Positions 50,054 to 59,230 of a stretch of DNA of 64,000 nt are shown here, in pieces (position 1 is the stretch's first letter; every line of letters begins with the position of its first letter). Made by a program: the position numbers and the translations under genes. The DNA comes from Anaeromyxobacter dehalogenans 2CP-C (GTDB lineage: Bacteria; Myxococcota; Myxococcia; Myxococcales; Anaeromyxobacteraceae). The notes below the pieces were generated by a model. The model worked only from the letters and a program-made list of their open reading frames with translations, had not been told where the DNA came from and ran no database searches. The DNA is taken from positions 3,384,001 through 3,448,000 of the forward strand of contig NC_007760.1 of assembly GCF_000013385.1 (NCBI RefSeq). The letters run 5' to 3'.

Positions 50054-51733
50054 ATGACCGACTTCCTCCAGGATCCCCCGGTCCTGCCGCACGCCTTCGA
50101 CGCCGACCCGCTCCTGCAGGAGTACCTCGCGAGGACGCTGCCGCCCGACGTGCTGTCCGCGATCTCCCCGGAGCTGCGCGAGCTGGGCGCGCTCGCCTCC
50201 GGCCCGCTCGCAGCGCAGCAGCTCGCGGAGCGCCTGGTGGAGCCCACGCTGGTGCAGTGGGATCCCTGGGGTCGGCGCGTGGATCGCATCGAGCCGACGC
50301 CGCTGTGGCGCGAGGCGGCCCGGCTCGCCGCGCGCCACGGGCTGGTGGCCGCGGCCTACGAGCGGCGCCACGGCCCGCACTCGCGCGTGCACCAGCTGGC
50401 GATGGTGTACCTGCTCGAGCCGTCCATGGACGTGTACGCGTGCCCGCTCGCCATGACCGACGGGGCGGCGCGCACGCTGCTCGACCTCGCCCCGCGGGCG
50501 CTGGTGGAGCGGGCCGTCCCGCGGCTCACCTCGCGCGACCCGGCGCGCATGTGGACGAGCGGACAGTGGATGACCGAGCGGGCCGGCGGCTCGGACGTGT
50601 CGGGCACGGAGACCGTGGCCCGCCGCGACGGCGAGGCGTTCCGGCTCTGGGGCACGAAGTGGTTCAGCTCCGCCACCACCGCCGAGATGGCGCTCGCCCT
50701 GGCGCGGCCCGAGGGCAACCCGCCGGGCTCGGCGGGCCTGGCCCTGTTCTACCTGGAGACGCGCGGGCCGGACGGCGCCTCCAACGGGATCCTCGTGAAC
50801 CGGCTGAAGGACAAGCTCGGGACGCGCAAGCTCCCCACCGCCGAGCTGACGCTGGAGGGGGCGCTCGCGCAGCCGGTGGCGGGGACGTCCGGCGGCGTCC
50901 GCGCGATCACCCCCATGCTGAACGTGACCCGCACCTGGAACGCGCTCGTCGCGGCCGCGTACATGGCGCGCGCGGTGGCGCTGGCCCGCGACTACGCGGG
51001 GCGGCGGCGCGCCTTCGGGACGCCGCTGCGGGCGCGCCCGCTCCACGCCGACACGCTGGCAGGGCTCGAGGCCGAGCGCGAGGCCGGGTTCCTGCTCGCG
51101 TTCCGCGCGGTGGAGCTGCTCGGCCGCGCCGAGGCGGGCGAGGCCGACCCGGGCGCGCGGGCGCTGCTCCGCGCGGTGACGCCGCTCGCGAAGCTCACCA
51201 CCGGCAAGCAGGCGGTGGCGGTCGCCTCGGACGCGGTGGAGGCGTTCGGCGGCGCCGGCTACGTGGAGGACACCGGCCTGCCGCGGCTGCTGCGCGACGC
51301 GCAGGTGCTGCCGATCTGGGAGGGGACCACCAACGTCCTCGCGCTCGAGGCGCAGCGCGCGCTCGCGGCGGAGGGCGCGGCCGAGGCGCTCGCGGCGGAG
51401 ATCCAGGAGCGGCTCTCGCAGGCGCGCGACCCGTCGCTCCGCCCGGCGGTGCAGGCGGCCACCGGCGCGCTGGCCCGGGCGCGGGCGGCGCTCGCGGGAG
51501 GCGACGCGCCGGAGCTGCGGGAGGCGGGCGCGCGCCGCCTGGCGCTCACGCTCGGGCGGACGCTCGCGCTCGCCCACCTCGCCGCGCACGCGCAGTGGGC
51601 GCTCGACGCCGGGCGCGGCCGGCGCGCGGCGGCCGCGGCGCGGCGCTTCGCCCGCAACGGGGTGGACCTGCTCGGCCCCGCCGGCGAGGACCTGGAGGAC
51701 TCGGCGCTGCTCGTCGCCGCGACGGACGCCTGA
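50054..51733 (+). CDS. AidB-like acyl-CoA dehydrogenase
   Basis: 559 residues. The block SGQWMTERAGGSDVSGTET near residue 175 is the FAD/substrate signature of the AidB subgroup; TKWFSSAT near 207 and WEGTTNVLALEAQRAL near 424 (base-containing loop) follow. These proteins have an acyl-CoA dehydrogenase fold; AidB itself binds DNA and is induced by alkylation, whereas many relatives are of unknown activity. Length matches AidB (540-560). No operon partner on this strand. ATG at 50054; ribosome site weak. Confidence 0.85.
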   Translation: MTDFLQDPPVLPHAFDADPLLQEYLARTLPPDVLSAISPELRELGALASGPLAAQQLAERLVEPTLVQWDPWGRRVDRIEPTPLWREAARLAARHGLVAAAYERRHGPHSRVHQLAMVYLLEPSMDVYACPLAMTDGAARTLLDLAPRALVERAVPRLTSRDPARMWTSGQWMTERAGGSDVSGTETVARRDGEAFRLWGTKWFSSATTAEMALALARPEGNPPGSAGLALFYLETRGPDGASNGILVNRLKDKLGTRKLPTAELTLEGALAQPVAGTSGGVRAITPMLNVTRTWNALVAAAYMARAVALARDYAGRRRAFGTPLRARPLHADTLAGLEAEREAGFLLAFRAVELLGRAEAGEADPGARALLRAVTPLAKLTTGKQAVAVASDAVEAFGGAGYVEDTGLPRLLRDAQVLPIWEGTTNVLALEAQRALAAEGAAEALAAEIQERLSQARDPSLRPAVQAATGALARARAALAGGDAPELREAGARRLALTLGRTLALAHLAAHAQWALDAGRGRRAAAAARRFARNGVDLLGPAGEDLEDSALLVAATDA

Positions 51734-51735
51734 CG

Positions 51736-53145
51736 CTACTCCATCGCGGCGCCGGGCTGGCCGGCGGCGGCGGCGGCGTCCTGCAGCACCACCGTCTTCA
51801 GGTTGACGAACTCGCGGATGCCCTCGCGCGCCAGCTCGCGCCCGTACCCCGAGCGCTTCACGCCGCCGAACGGCAGCCGCGGGTCCGAGGCGACCATCGC
51901 GTTCACGAACGTCGCGCCCGCCTCCAGCTCGTCCACGAAGCGGTCGCGCTCGGCCGGCTCGCGGGTCCAGACGCTCGAGCCCAGGCCGAACGGCACGTCG
52001 TTCGCGATCGAGATCGCCTGGTCGAGGTTGCGCGCGCGGAACAGCAGCGCCACCGGGCCGAAGATCTCCTCGCGGTAGGACGGCGAGGTGGGCGGCACGT
52101 CGGCGATCACCGTGGGCGGGTAGTAGAAGCCCGGGCCGCCCGCCGGCGCGCCGCCGAGCAGGAGCCGGCCCCCCGCCTTCACCGCGGCGTCCACCTGCTC
52201 CGAGAGCTTCTTCAGCTCCGCCTCGCTCACCACCGGGCCGACGTCGGTGCCCGCGTCGAGCGGATCCCCCACCTTCAGCGCGGCCATGCGCCTCACGAAC
52301 GCCTGCTCGAACCGGTCGTAGACGGCCTCGTGGACCACGAAGCGCTTCGCGGCGATGCAGGACTGGCCGTTGTTGATGGTGCGGGCGGTGACCGCGGTGG
52401 CGACCGCCGCGTCCAGGTCGGCGGACGGCATCACCACGAACGCGTCGCTGCCGCCCAGCTCCAGCACGGTCTTCTTGATCACCCGGCCCGCCGCGGACGC
52501 CACGGCGCTGCCCGCGCCCTCGCTGCCGGTGAGGGTGGCCGCCGCGATGCGCGGGTCCTCCACGACGCGCTGCACGCGCGACGAGCCCACGAGCAGCGTC
52601 TGGAAGCAGCCCTCCGGGAACCCGGCCTCGCGGAACACCGCCTCGATGGCGAGCGCCGACTGCGGCACGTTGGAGGCGTGCTTCAGCACGCCGACGTTGC
52701 CGGCCATGAGCGCCGGGGCGGCGAAGCGGAACACCTGCCAGAAGGGGAAGTTCCAGGGCATCACCGCCAGCACCGGCCCGACGGGCAGGCACCGGGTGAA
52801 CGACCGCGCCGCGCTCGAGGGGAGCACCTCGTCGGCCAGGAACCGCTCCGCGTGCTCGGCGTAGAAGCGGCAGACCCAGGCGCACTTCTCGGCCTCGGCC
52901 ACCGCCGAGCGGAGCGTCTTGCCCATCTCGAGCGTCATGGTCCGGCCGAGCGCGTCCTTGCGCGCCTCCAGGACCTCGGCGGCGCGGCGCATGCGCTGCG
53001 CGCGCTCGGCGATCGGGACCCGGCGCCAGGACCGGAACGTCGCGGCGGCGAGCGCGAGCCGCCGCTCCAGCTCGGCGTCCGTGATCTCGTCGAAGCGGGC
53101 GAGCACCTCACCGGTGGCGGGGTTCACCGACGACATGGTGGCCAT
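51736..53145 (-). CDS. NAD(P)-dependent aldehyde dehydrogenase (succinate-semialdehyde type)
   Basis: 469 residues. MPWNFPFWQVFR near residue 125, TGSEGAGSAVASAAG near 202, catalytic Glu in LELGGSDAF near 223 and catalytic Cys in NNGQSCIAAKRF near 255, and EEIFGPVAL near 355. NNGQSCIAAKRF is typical of the succinate-semialdehyde/short-chain group, so a Sad/GabD-type role is likely but not proven. ggaagggacgccc precedes ATG 53145. Its stop lies 2 bp from the convergent acyl-CoA dehydrogenase stop. Confidence 0.9.
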   Translation of the reverse strand: MATMSSVNPATGEVLARFDEITDAELERRLALAAATFRSWRRVPIAERAQRMRRAAEVLEARKDALGRTMTLEMGKTLRSAVAEAEKCAWVCRFYAEHAERFLADEVLPSSAARSFTRCLPVGPVLAVMPWNFPFWQVFRFAAPALMAGNVGVLKHASNVPQSALAIEAVFREAGFPEGCFQTLLVGSSRVQRVVEDPRIAAATLTGSEGAGSAVASAAGRVIKKTVLELGGSDAFVVMPSADLDAAVATAVTARTINNGQSCIAAKRFVVHEAVYDRFEQAFVRRMAALKVGDPLDAGTDVGPVVSEAELKKLSEQVDAAVKAGGRLLLGGAPAGGPGFYYPPTVIADVPPTSPSYREEIFGPVALLFRARNLDQAISIANDVPFGLGSSVWTREPAERDRFVDELEAGATFVNAMVASDPRLPFGGVKRSGYGRELAREGIREFVNLKTVVLQDAAAAAGQPGAAME

Positions 53146-53197
53146 GGGCGTCCCTTCCTTTCGTGGAGCGTGCGGCGCGGATGGTAATGTGGCGCGG

Positions 53198-53875
53198 ATG
53201 CCCACAGATACCACGCCAGCGGGCCACCGGCCGCCCGGCGAGGCGTCCGGCGGGCGGGGCACCGGCGACCGCGCCTGGACGACGGCGGCGGTGCTCGCGG
53301 CGCTGGGCTGGGCGCTGCTGGTGGCGGCGAGCCCGCCCCGCTTCTTCTCCTGGGCCACGCCACTCGCCGTCGCCTGGATGGCCCTGTCCCTCGCCGGCGC
53401 GCCGCCGGGGCTGCGGGCCAGGCTGCGTCCGCGCGGCACCGACGTGCTGCTGGGCCTCGCCGTGGCGGGCGTGCTCTACGCCGGGGCGCGCGCGTTCCTG
53501 TGGGCGGGCTGCGGCGGGGCCACCGACGCGCTGTGCGCGCCCACCGCCGCCATCTTCGAGCGGTTCCGCACCCGCGCGCTCGGGCCCGGGCTGGCGCTCG
53601 CGCTCGCCGTCGCGCCGGCCGAGGAGGCGTTCTGGCGTGGGCTGGTGCAGGCGCGGCTCACCCCGCGGCTCGGGCCGGCGCGGGCCGTGGCGGCCGCGAC
53701 GGCGCTCGCCGCCGCGCTCGCGCTCGCGACCGGCGAGGGGTTGCTCGCGCTCGCCGCGCTGCCCACCTACGCAGCGTGGGGCGCGCTGGCGGCCTGGCGG
53801 GGCAGCCTGGTGCCGGCGCTCGTGTCCCACGCGGTCTGGAGCGTGCTCATCGCGAGCGTGGCTCCCCCGGGCTGA
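53198..53875 (+). CDS. CPBP-family intramembrane metalloprotease
   Basis: 225 residues with about six hydrophobic segments. Motif PAEEAFWRGLVQARL near residue 145 (EExxxR) and SHAVWSVL near 213 carry the Glu and His residues of the CPBP/Abi (Rce1-like) superfamily, which cleave CAAX-like or regulated substrates in membranes. Substrate unknown. The ribosome site is poor, so the start (ATG 53198) is uncertain. The last 29 bp overlap the convergent SDR gene. Confidence 0.75.
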   Translation: MPTDTTPAGHRPPGEASGGRGTGDRAWTTAAVLAALGWALLVAASPPRFFSWATPLAVAWMALSLAGAPPGLRARLRPRGTDVLLGLAVAGVLYAGARAFLWAGCGGATDALCAPTAAIFERFRTRALGPGLALALAVAPAEEAFWRGLVQARLTPRLGPARAVAAATALAAALALATGEGLLALAALPTYAAWGALAAWRGSLVPALVSHAVWSVLIASVAPPG

Positions 53876-54854
53876 CCGGCCCGAGCCGCGGCGCGCAGCG
53901 GTCCACCAGCGCCTCCTCGAGCGCCGCCATCGCGCCCCGCAGCCCCTCTCCGGCGGGCTCGCCGGCCAGCGCGCGGCGCGCGGCCTCGTCGAACGGCAAC
54001 GGCGCGGGCAGCCCGGCGAGCTGCCAGAAGCGGGCATCGCGCGGAAGGAGGTCGGTCGCCAGCCCCTGCACCAGCTCGCGCACCACCCGCCAGTCCGCGC
54101 CGGAGATCAGCTTCAGCCAGAGCATGGAGACGCGCGGCACCGGCAGCGGCACGCGGGCGGCGGGCAGGCGCCGCCCGCGGAGCGCCGCCACCCGCTCCAG
54201 GATCTCCCGCACCTCCAGCACGTCCGGGCCGGGCAGGTCGTGAACCGCGCTCGCCGGCAGCGGCAGGTCGATCCCGGCCACCAGCGCGCCCACCACGTCG
54301 CCGATCCAGACCGGGCAGGTGCGCGAACGGGCCCACGCCGGCAGCAGCATGACCGGCAGGCGCATCGCCAGGTCGCGCACCACCTGCCACGAGGCGCTGC
54401 CCGCGCCCACGATCATCGACGCGCGCAGCTCCAGGGCGGGCACGCGCCCGGCGCGCAGCACCTCCCCGACCGCGAGGCGGCTGGCGAGGTGCCGGGAGGG
54501 CGTTCCCTGCGGCGCGACGCCGCCCAGGTACACGATGCGCCCCGTCCCGGCCCGCGCCGCCGCCCGCACGAAGCCGGCGGCGGTGCGGCGCTCCTCCTCG
54601 ACGTAGTCTCCCCGGCCCGCGGCCATCCCGTGCACCAGGAAGTACGCCGCGTCCACGCCCTCCAGCGCGCGCTCGAGGTCGTCCGGCCGCCGGACGTCCA
54701 CCGCCATCCAGTCCACCGTCCCGCCCGGCCCGGCGCGGCGGCGGCGACTCGTGGCGCGGACCCGGTGCCCGGCCGCGGCGAGCGCCGGCACCAGCGCGCT
54801 CCCCACGAAGCCGGTCGCCCCGGTCACCAGCACGGTGCGTTGGACTGGGCGCAT
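53847..54854 (-). CDS. NAD(P)-dependent epimerase/SDR-like protein
   Basis: 335 residues. Rossmann motif VTGATGFVGSALVPALAAAGH near residue 10, DVDAAYFLVHGM near 67 and VYLGGVAP near 108 match atypical SDR proteins of the NmrA/epimerase type (often annotated as NAD-dependent epimerase or DUF2867-related). The catalytic YxxxK pair is not clearly present, so a binding or reductase role is open. ggaaggatgctcgg precedes ATG 54854. Overlaps the CPBP gene at its end; 65 bp downstream of the photolyase, possibly the same transcript. Confidence 0.75.
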   Translation of the reverse strand: MRPVQRTVLVTGATGFVGSALVPALAAAGHRVRATSRRRRAGPGGTVDWMAVDVRRPDDLERALEGVDAAYFLVHGMAAGRGDYVEEERRTAAGFVRAAARAGTGRIVYLGGVAPQGTPSRHLASRLAVGEVLRAGRVPALELRASMIVGAGSASWQVVRDLAMRLPVMLLPAWARSRTCPVWIGDVVGALVAGIDLPLPASAVHDLPGPDVLEVREILERVAALRGRRLPAARVPLPVPRVSMLWLKLISGADWRVVRELVQGLATDLLPRDARFWQLAGLPAPLPFDEAARRALAGEPAGEGLRGAMAALEEALVDRCAPRLGPVSPGEPRSR

Positions 54855-54919
54855 CCGAGCATCCTTCCGCCCCGCGACCGGCCCGCGCCACTCCCGTCGG
54901 GAGGGGTGCCGCGCGGCGT

Positions 54920-56392
54920 TCACGGTCCGTGGCGCTCCAGGTACCGGCGCACCGGCCACTTCCGGGCGGTGTTCGCGGAGGACATGTATCGGACGGTGCC
55001 GAACACCGGCCGCTCCGGCCCCCAGGGCCGGTCGTAGCGGCCGAGGCACCAGGCGATGCCCGCGACCGAGTTCGGGTCGCGGCCGTCCAGCGCGTGGCGG
55101 TCGTTCAGCTCGAGCAGGGTCGCGTGCGCCTCCTCCGGCGTCGCGCTCCACTCCAGGATCTTCTTCCCCCAGAGCATCCGGAGATACCCGTGCACCACGC
55201 CCTCCCGCAGGAGCTGGCGCTGCGCCGCGTTCCAGAGCGGGTCGTGCGTCTCGGCGGCCTCCAGCGCCGCCCGCGCGTAGACCGCCGGCCGCGGGTCGGC
55301 GGCGTGCCGGGCCAGGGTGGCGCGCGCCCAGGCCGGGAGGGACGCGTACGCGCGGTGCTCCGGGACGTGCGCGCAGGTGACGAAGGCCAGCTCGCGCCAG
55401 GTGAGGAGCTGATCGAGGAACGCCTCGGCGGAGGCGGACAGTCCCCACCAGCCGGCGCGCGCGCCGCGGGCCGGCGCGGCCACCGGCGGCGGGGTCCAGC
55501 CCTCCCGCCGCAGCACCGCCCGCAGGATCTCGAAGCTGCCGAGGTGGCCGAAGTGGAGCCAGGGCGAGAGCCCGCTCGCGCCGCGCGCCTCGTCCGGCGC
55601 GTTCCGGCGCTCGGCGTAGGCGTCCAGCCCGTCGCGGAGGAACGCGGAGAGCCGGCGACGGGCCGCGACGCTCCCGCCGCGGCCGGCGGGCGGGACGCGG
55701 TGGTCGATGGGCAGCGCGGCGGCGAGCGCGGCCGGGCGAGCCAGCTCCGCGGCGCGGGCGGCCGGCCAGCGCCGCCGGATCTCCGCCGGCACCGAGGCGC
55801 CGCCCGGCGGCGGCACGCCCGCGAGCGGGTCCTCCGCCGGCAGCCGATCCAGCCAGGCGGGCAGCGCGCGCTGGAGGTGGCGGCGGTAGGCGTGCGCGGT
55901 GGGGAAGTCCTTGCCGGCGAGCCGGAACGGCACCACGCAGCTCGCGTCCACCGCCTCCAGGCGCACGTCGAGGCGCGCCGCCGCCGCGCCGATCGCCGCG
56001 GCGGGAAAGCCGGTGGGGAAGTCGTCCGCGATGACGGCGCAGGCGCGCGCCGCGAGCGCGTCGAGCAGCCCGTCGCCCTCCCCGGCGCGCCGCTCCACCC
56101 ACGGGTGGTAGAGCGCGCGCCCGGCGAGCGCCGCGGCGTTGTCGCGCATGCCCTCCAGCAGGAACGCGTGCAGCCGGTCGCTCGCGTGCGGGTAGCCGCA
56201 GCGCAGCGGCTCGAGCACCAGCACCGGCCGCCCCAGCGCGCGCCCCAGCTCCGCCGCGCGCTCCAGCGCCGGGTTGGAGCGGGTCCGCCGCGCGCTCGTC
56301 ATCCAGTGCAGCACGAACGCCCGCTCCGGCCGCAGCGGCGCGGCGTTCAGGGCGCGGATCCGCTCCGCGGGGACGGGCACGCCGCGGCTCAC
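54920..56392 (-). CDS. phr: Class II deoxyribodipyrimidine photolyase
   Basis: 490 residues. C-terminal class II hallmarks: WGKKILEWS near residue 410, NDRHALDGRDPNSVAGIAW near 431 and RPVFGTVRYMS near 461, which bind FAD and the DNA lesion. It repairs cyclobutane pyrimidine dimers using blue light. GTG 56392 overlaps the stop of the upstream YbgA-like gene (GTGA), so the two are translationally coupled. Confidence 0.92.
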   Translation of the reverse strand: MSRGVPVPAERIRALNAAPLRPERAFVLHWMTSARRTRSNPALERAAELGRALGRPVLVLEPLRCGYPHASDRLHAFLLEGMRDNAAALAGRALYHPWVERRAGEGDGLLDALAARACAVIADDFPTGFPAAAIGAAAARLDVRLEAVDASCVVPFRLAGKDFPTAHAYRRHLQRALPAWLDRLPAEDPLAGVPPPGGASVPAEIRRRWPAARAAELARPAALAAALPIDHRVPPAGRGGSVAARRRLSAFLRDGLDAYAERRNAPDEARGASGLSPWLHFGHLGSFEILRAVLRREGWTPPPVAAPARGARAGWWGLSASAEAFLDQLLTWRELAFVTCAHVPEHRAYASLPAWARATLARHAADPRPAVYARAALEAAETHDPLWNAAQRQLLREGVVHGYLRMLWGKKILEWSATPEEAHATLLELNDRHALDGRDPNSVAGIAWCLGRYDRPWGPERPVFGTVRYMSSANTARKWPVRRYLERHGP

Positions 56393-57348
56393 GCGTGGTT
56401 CCGGAGCATCAGCTCCTTGGGATCGGGGTCGAGGTACACCTGGCCGGCGAGGTACTCCAGGCCCTGGCTGCGCACGTGGTGCCGGAGCAGCGTGAGCGGC
56501 ACGATGCGCGGCACCAGCCCGCGCCCGAAGTCGGCGATGCTCTCCTCCAGCTCCTTGCGGTCCGCCGCGGGGAGCCGGTCGCGGAGGTAGCCGGCCGCGT
56601 GCTGCAGCACGTTCACGTGGCGGCCGCGGGTGGCGGGCACCTTCAGCGCCGCCATGAGGCCGGCGCCGTACGCCTCGACCTCGGCGCGGATCGTCCCCTT
56701 GCGCAGGCCGCCCACCCGCGCGCCCAGCGCCCGGTACGCGGCGGGGCTGTGCGCGAGCAGCGTCAGCTTGTGCGCAGTGTGGAACGCCACCAGCGCGCCG
56801 CGGGTCATGCCGGCGGCCACGGCCTCCTTCCAGCGCGCGTACGCGAACACGCGCTCCACGAACCCCTCGCGCAGCACCGGGTCGTTCAGCCGCCCCTCCT
56901 CCTCCACCGGCAGGAGCGGGAACGCCTCCATCAGCACGCGCGCGAACGCGCCCACCCCCTCGCGCCGCGGCGGACCGCCCTTCGGCGGGTGGACGCGCAC
57001 GCGCTCCATGCCGCAGGACGGCGAGTCCTTCTTCGTCACGTAGCCGGAGAGGTCCTCGCGGGCGAGCTCCGCCACGCGCCGCTCCGCGAAGCGGCGCATG
57101 GCCTCGGTGTGGTCCAGCCCGCTCCGCTCGGCCACCAGCGACGGGGCCGCGGACCGGCCCACCAGGCGGATGGGCTCGCGCGGCACCCCCAGGCCCAGCT
57201 CCAGCTCCGGGCACACCGGCACCCATTCGACGAACGGCCCCAGCACGTCCGTGAGGAACGCGTCGCGCTTGTGCTGGCCGTCGTAGCGGACCTGCTGGCC
57301 GAGCAGGCAGGACGAGACGCCGATGCGGAGCTTCGGGCGGGCCGCCAT
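56389..57348 (-). CDS. DUF523-DUF1722 (YbgA-like) protein
   Basis: 319 residues. N-terminal DUF523 with IGVSSCLLGQQVRYDG near residue 9 and KKDSPSCGMERVRV near 107 (conserved Cys pairs), then DUF1722 (about 185-310; HTAHKLTLLAHSP near 192). In E. coli, ybgA precedes the photolyase gene, and here the same order recurs with a class II enzyme and a 4-bp overlap; a role in photoreactivation or redox support is inferred. Confidence 0.88.
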   Translation of the reverse strand: MAARPKLRIGVSSCLLGQQVRYDGQHKRDAFLTDVLGPFVEWVPVCPELELGLGVPREPIRLVGRSAAPSLVAERSGLDHTEAMRRFAERRVAELAREDLSGYVTKKDSPSCGMERVRVHPPKGGPPRREGVGAFARVLMEAFPLLPVEEEGRLNDPVLREGFVERVFAYARWKEAVAAGMTRGALVAFHTAHKLTLLAHSPAAYRALGARVGGLRKGTIRAEVEAYGAGLMAALKVPATRGRHVNVLQHAAGYLRDRLPAADRKELEESIADFGRGLVPRIVPLTLLRHHVRSQGLEYLAGQVYLDPDPKELMLRNHA

Positions 57349-57426
57349 GCGCAGAGCCTAGACCAGGTGATGCTCCGCCGCACCGGCCGCGGCGCGCGTG
57401 CGCCGCCCGGGGGAGGCGGCGCTGCG

Positions 57427-57792
57427 TCACCAGAGCCAGGTGGCCGGGTTCGGCACGGGCTGGCGCTGGTCCAGCCACTTCAGGCCCTTGACGCAGCGGA
57501 TCACCAGCCAGACCGCCACGAACAGCAGGATGAGCGCGCCGATCCCCACGATCGTGAGCAAGCCCCCCACCACGGCGTAGAGCAGGCCGATCCAGAACGT
57601 CCGGATCTGGAACCGGTAGTGCGTGCGCAGCCCTTCGGGCGCGTCGCCCTCGTTGACGTACGCCATCACCACGCCGATGAGCGTGGTGATGCCCGCCGCG
57701 AACGACAGGAGGTACAGCACGTAGACGATCTTGGCGGTGGACTCGGTGTTGCGGGTGGCGGCGGGCGTCGGGGCGGGCGCGGTCGGTTCCAT
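57427..57792 (-). CDS. COG3671/DUF4870-like membrane protein
   Basis: 121 residues with three hydrophobic helices (YVLYLLSFAAGITTLIGVVM near 24, WIGLLYAVVGGLLTIVGIGALILLFVAVW near 67 in two helices). RTHYRFQIRTFWIGL and NPATWLW near the end are family features. A conserved inner-membrane protein of unknown function. Ahead of it lies a small gap and then the YbgA-like gene; it may be an independent gene. Confidence 0.75.
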   Translation of the reverse strand: MEPTAPAPTPAATRNTESTAKIVYVLYLLSFAAGITTLIGVVMAYVNEGDAPEGLRTHYRFQIRTFWIGLLYAVVGGLLTIVGIGALILLFVAVWLVIRCVKGLKWLDQRQPVPNPATWLW

Positions 57793-57883
57793 GGCGTGGG
57801 GTCCGGGCCGGAGGGCCGCGGGGGCGCGGGATTGTAGCCCGGTTCGCGCCGGTGCGGTGACGCCGGACGGGCGCGGCCGGCGG

Positions 57884-58900
57884 TCACGCCTCCCGGCGGC
57901 CGATCAGGATCCCCGCGGCCAGGCCGGCGACCAGGGCGGTCAGGCCCCCCACCCGGCGCCGCCTGGGCGGTGCGCGCAAGGGGGCCGGGGCGACCCGGGC
58001 CGGCCCGTCGGGCGCGGAGGCGCGCGCCACCGGGCCGATCCCGGTGTCCTGCATGGACTTCGCGCCCTCGCGCTTCCCCTCGGGCGAGCGGTGCTCGATG
58101 AGCGCGTTGATCTCCGCCCCCACCAGCAGGACCAGGGAGGAGATCCACATCCAGAACAGCAGCACGATGACGCCGGCGATCGAGCCGTAGGTCTTGTCGT
58201 AGTGGCCGAAGTTCGCGACGTACTTGCCGAACCCCCACGAGGCGAGCACCCAGAGCACCACCCCGAACACCGAGCCAGGGGTGATGAACTTGAACTGCTG
58301 CTCCACGTCGGGCAGCACGTAGTAGAGCAGGGCCCACAGGGACATCATGACCAGCGCCGCGAACGGGAGGCGAAGCCAGAGGATGGCCGCCCCCGCGCTC
58401 CCGCCGATGGCGTTCGCGATCGGCTCGGTGGCCACGGCGGCGACCGCGCCCGCCAGCGCGAGCACCCCCGCCACCACGGTCATGAGCAGCGCGATGGCCC
58501 GCACCTTCCAGAACGGCCGCGACTCCTTGACGTCGTAGGCGGTGTTCAGGGAGCGCATGAGCGCGAGCGTGGCCCCCGAGGCGGCCCAGAGCGCGCCGAG
58601 CGCGCCGAAGCCGAGCAGCGTGACGTTCTGCTGCGCGCCCAGCTGCTGGATGCGATCCCCGACGATCTTCGTGACCTCGCCCGGCGCCACCTGCGCGAGC
58701 TGGTGCACCAGCGCCTGCGCCTGGGCCGGGGTGATCACCACGCTCGCGAGCGCCACCAGGAACAGCAGGAACGGGAACAGCGCCAGCACGCCGTAGTAGG
58801 TGACCGTGGCGGCCAGGTCGGTGACGTTGTCGTGGCCGAGCTCCTGGTAGAGCCCCTTGCCGAACTCCTTCCAGCTCATGCCGTTGCCGGGCAGCCGCAT
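57884..58900 (-). CDS. YihY/BrkB-family membrane protein
   Basis: 338 residues. DLAATVTYYGVLALFPFLLF near residue 28, LWAASGATLALMRSLNTAYDV near 105 and GSIAGVIVLLFWMWISSLVLL near 235 are typical; six membrane helices are expected. These proteins were once called RNase BN but are membrane proteins of unknown function. The Arg/Pro-rich C-terminal tail (after residue 290) ends in a further hydrophobic stretch. ATG 58900; a second Met at residue 8 is possible. Confidence 0.85.
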   Translation of the reverse strand: MRLPGNGMSWKEFGKGLYQELGHDNVTDLAATVTYYGVLALFPFLLFLVALASVVITPAQAQALVHQLAQVAPGEVTKIVGDRIQQLGAQQNVTLLGFGALGALWAASGATLALMRSLNTAYDVKESRPFWKVRAIALLMTVVAGVLALAGAVAAVATEPIANAIGGSAGAAILWLRLPFAALVMMSLWALLYYVLPDVEQQFKFITPGSVFGVVLWVLASWGFGKYVANFGHYDKTYGSIAGVIVLLFWMWISSLVLLVGAEINALIEHRSPEGKREGAKSMQDTGIGPVARASAPDGPARVAPAPLRAPPRRRRVGGLTALVAGLAAGILIGRREA

Positions 58901-59031
58901 GCCGATCCCCCCCGCCCGCTGAAGATGGTCACGCGGGTGGAGGACGCGGGGCCGGCCCCGCGCGCTGCGGGCGGGGGAGCGGGCGCGCGGGCCACGGGCG
59001 GACGGGTGGCCGCCGTGCCCGGCCCGGCGCC

Positions 59032-59175
59032 TCAGCGCCGCCGGCCGCGCGCGGTCTCCACCAGGTACCAGACGCCGAGCACGACCAGCATCGGCACGAT
59101 GAGCCGCGGCTGGCGCGCCACGACCGCGATCACCACCGCGAGCAGGAGCGCGAGCGGCCAGCTGATGCGAACCAT
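59032..59175 (-). CDS. Small membrane protein, 47 residues
   Basis: Starts ATG 59175 with WPLALLLAVVIAVVARQPRL (one helix), then a second hydrophobic stretch VPMLVVLGVWYLV and the tail ARGRRR. taggatg lies 8 bp upstream, in keeping with a ribosome site; an in-frame ATG at 59184 is an alternative. It sits 55 bp downstream of the second Hsp70 gene on the same strand. No family recognised; too short for certainty. Confidence 0.5.
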   Translation of the reverse strand: MVRISWPLALLLAVVIAVVARQPRLIVPMLVVLGVWYLVETARGRRR

Positions 59176-59230
59176 GGCGCGCATCCTACCCCGGAGGCGG
59201 GCCGGCGGGCGGGCCTCCGGCCGATCCCGC

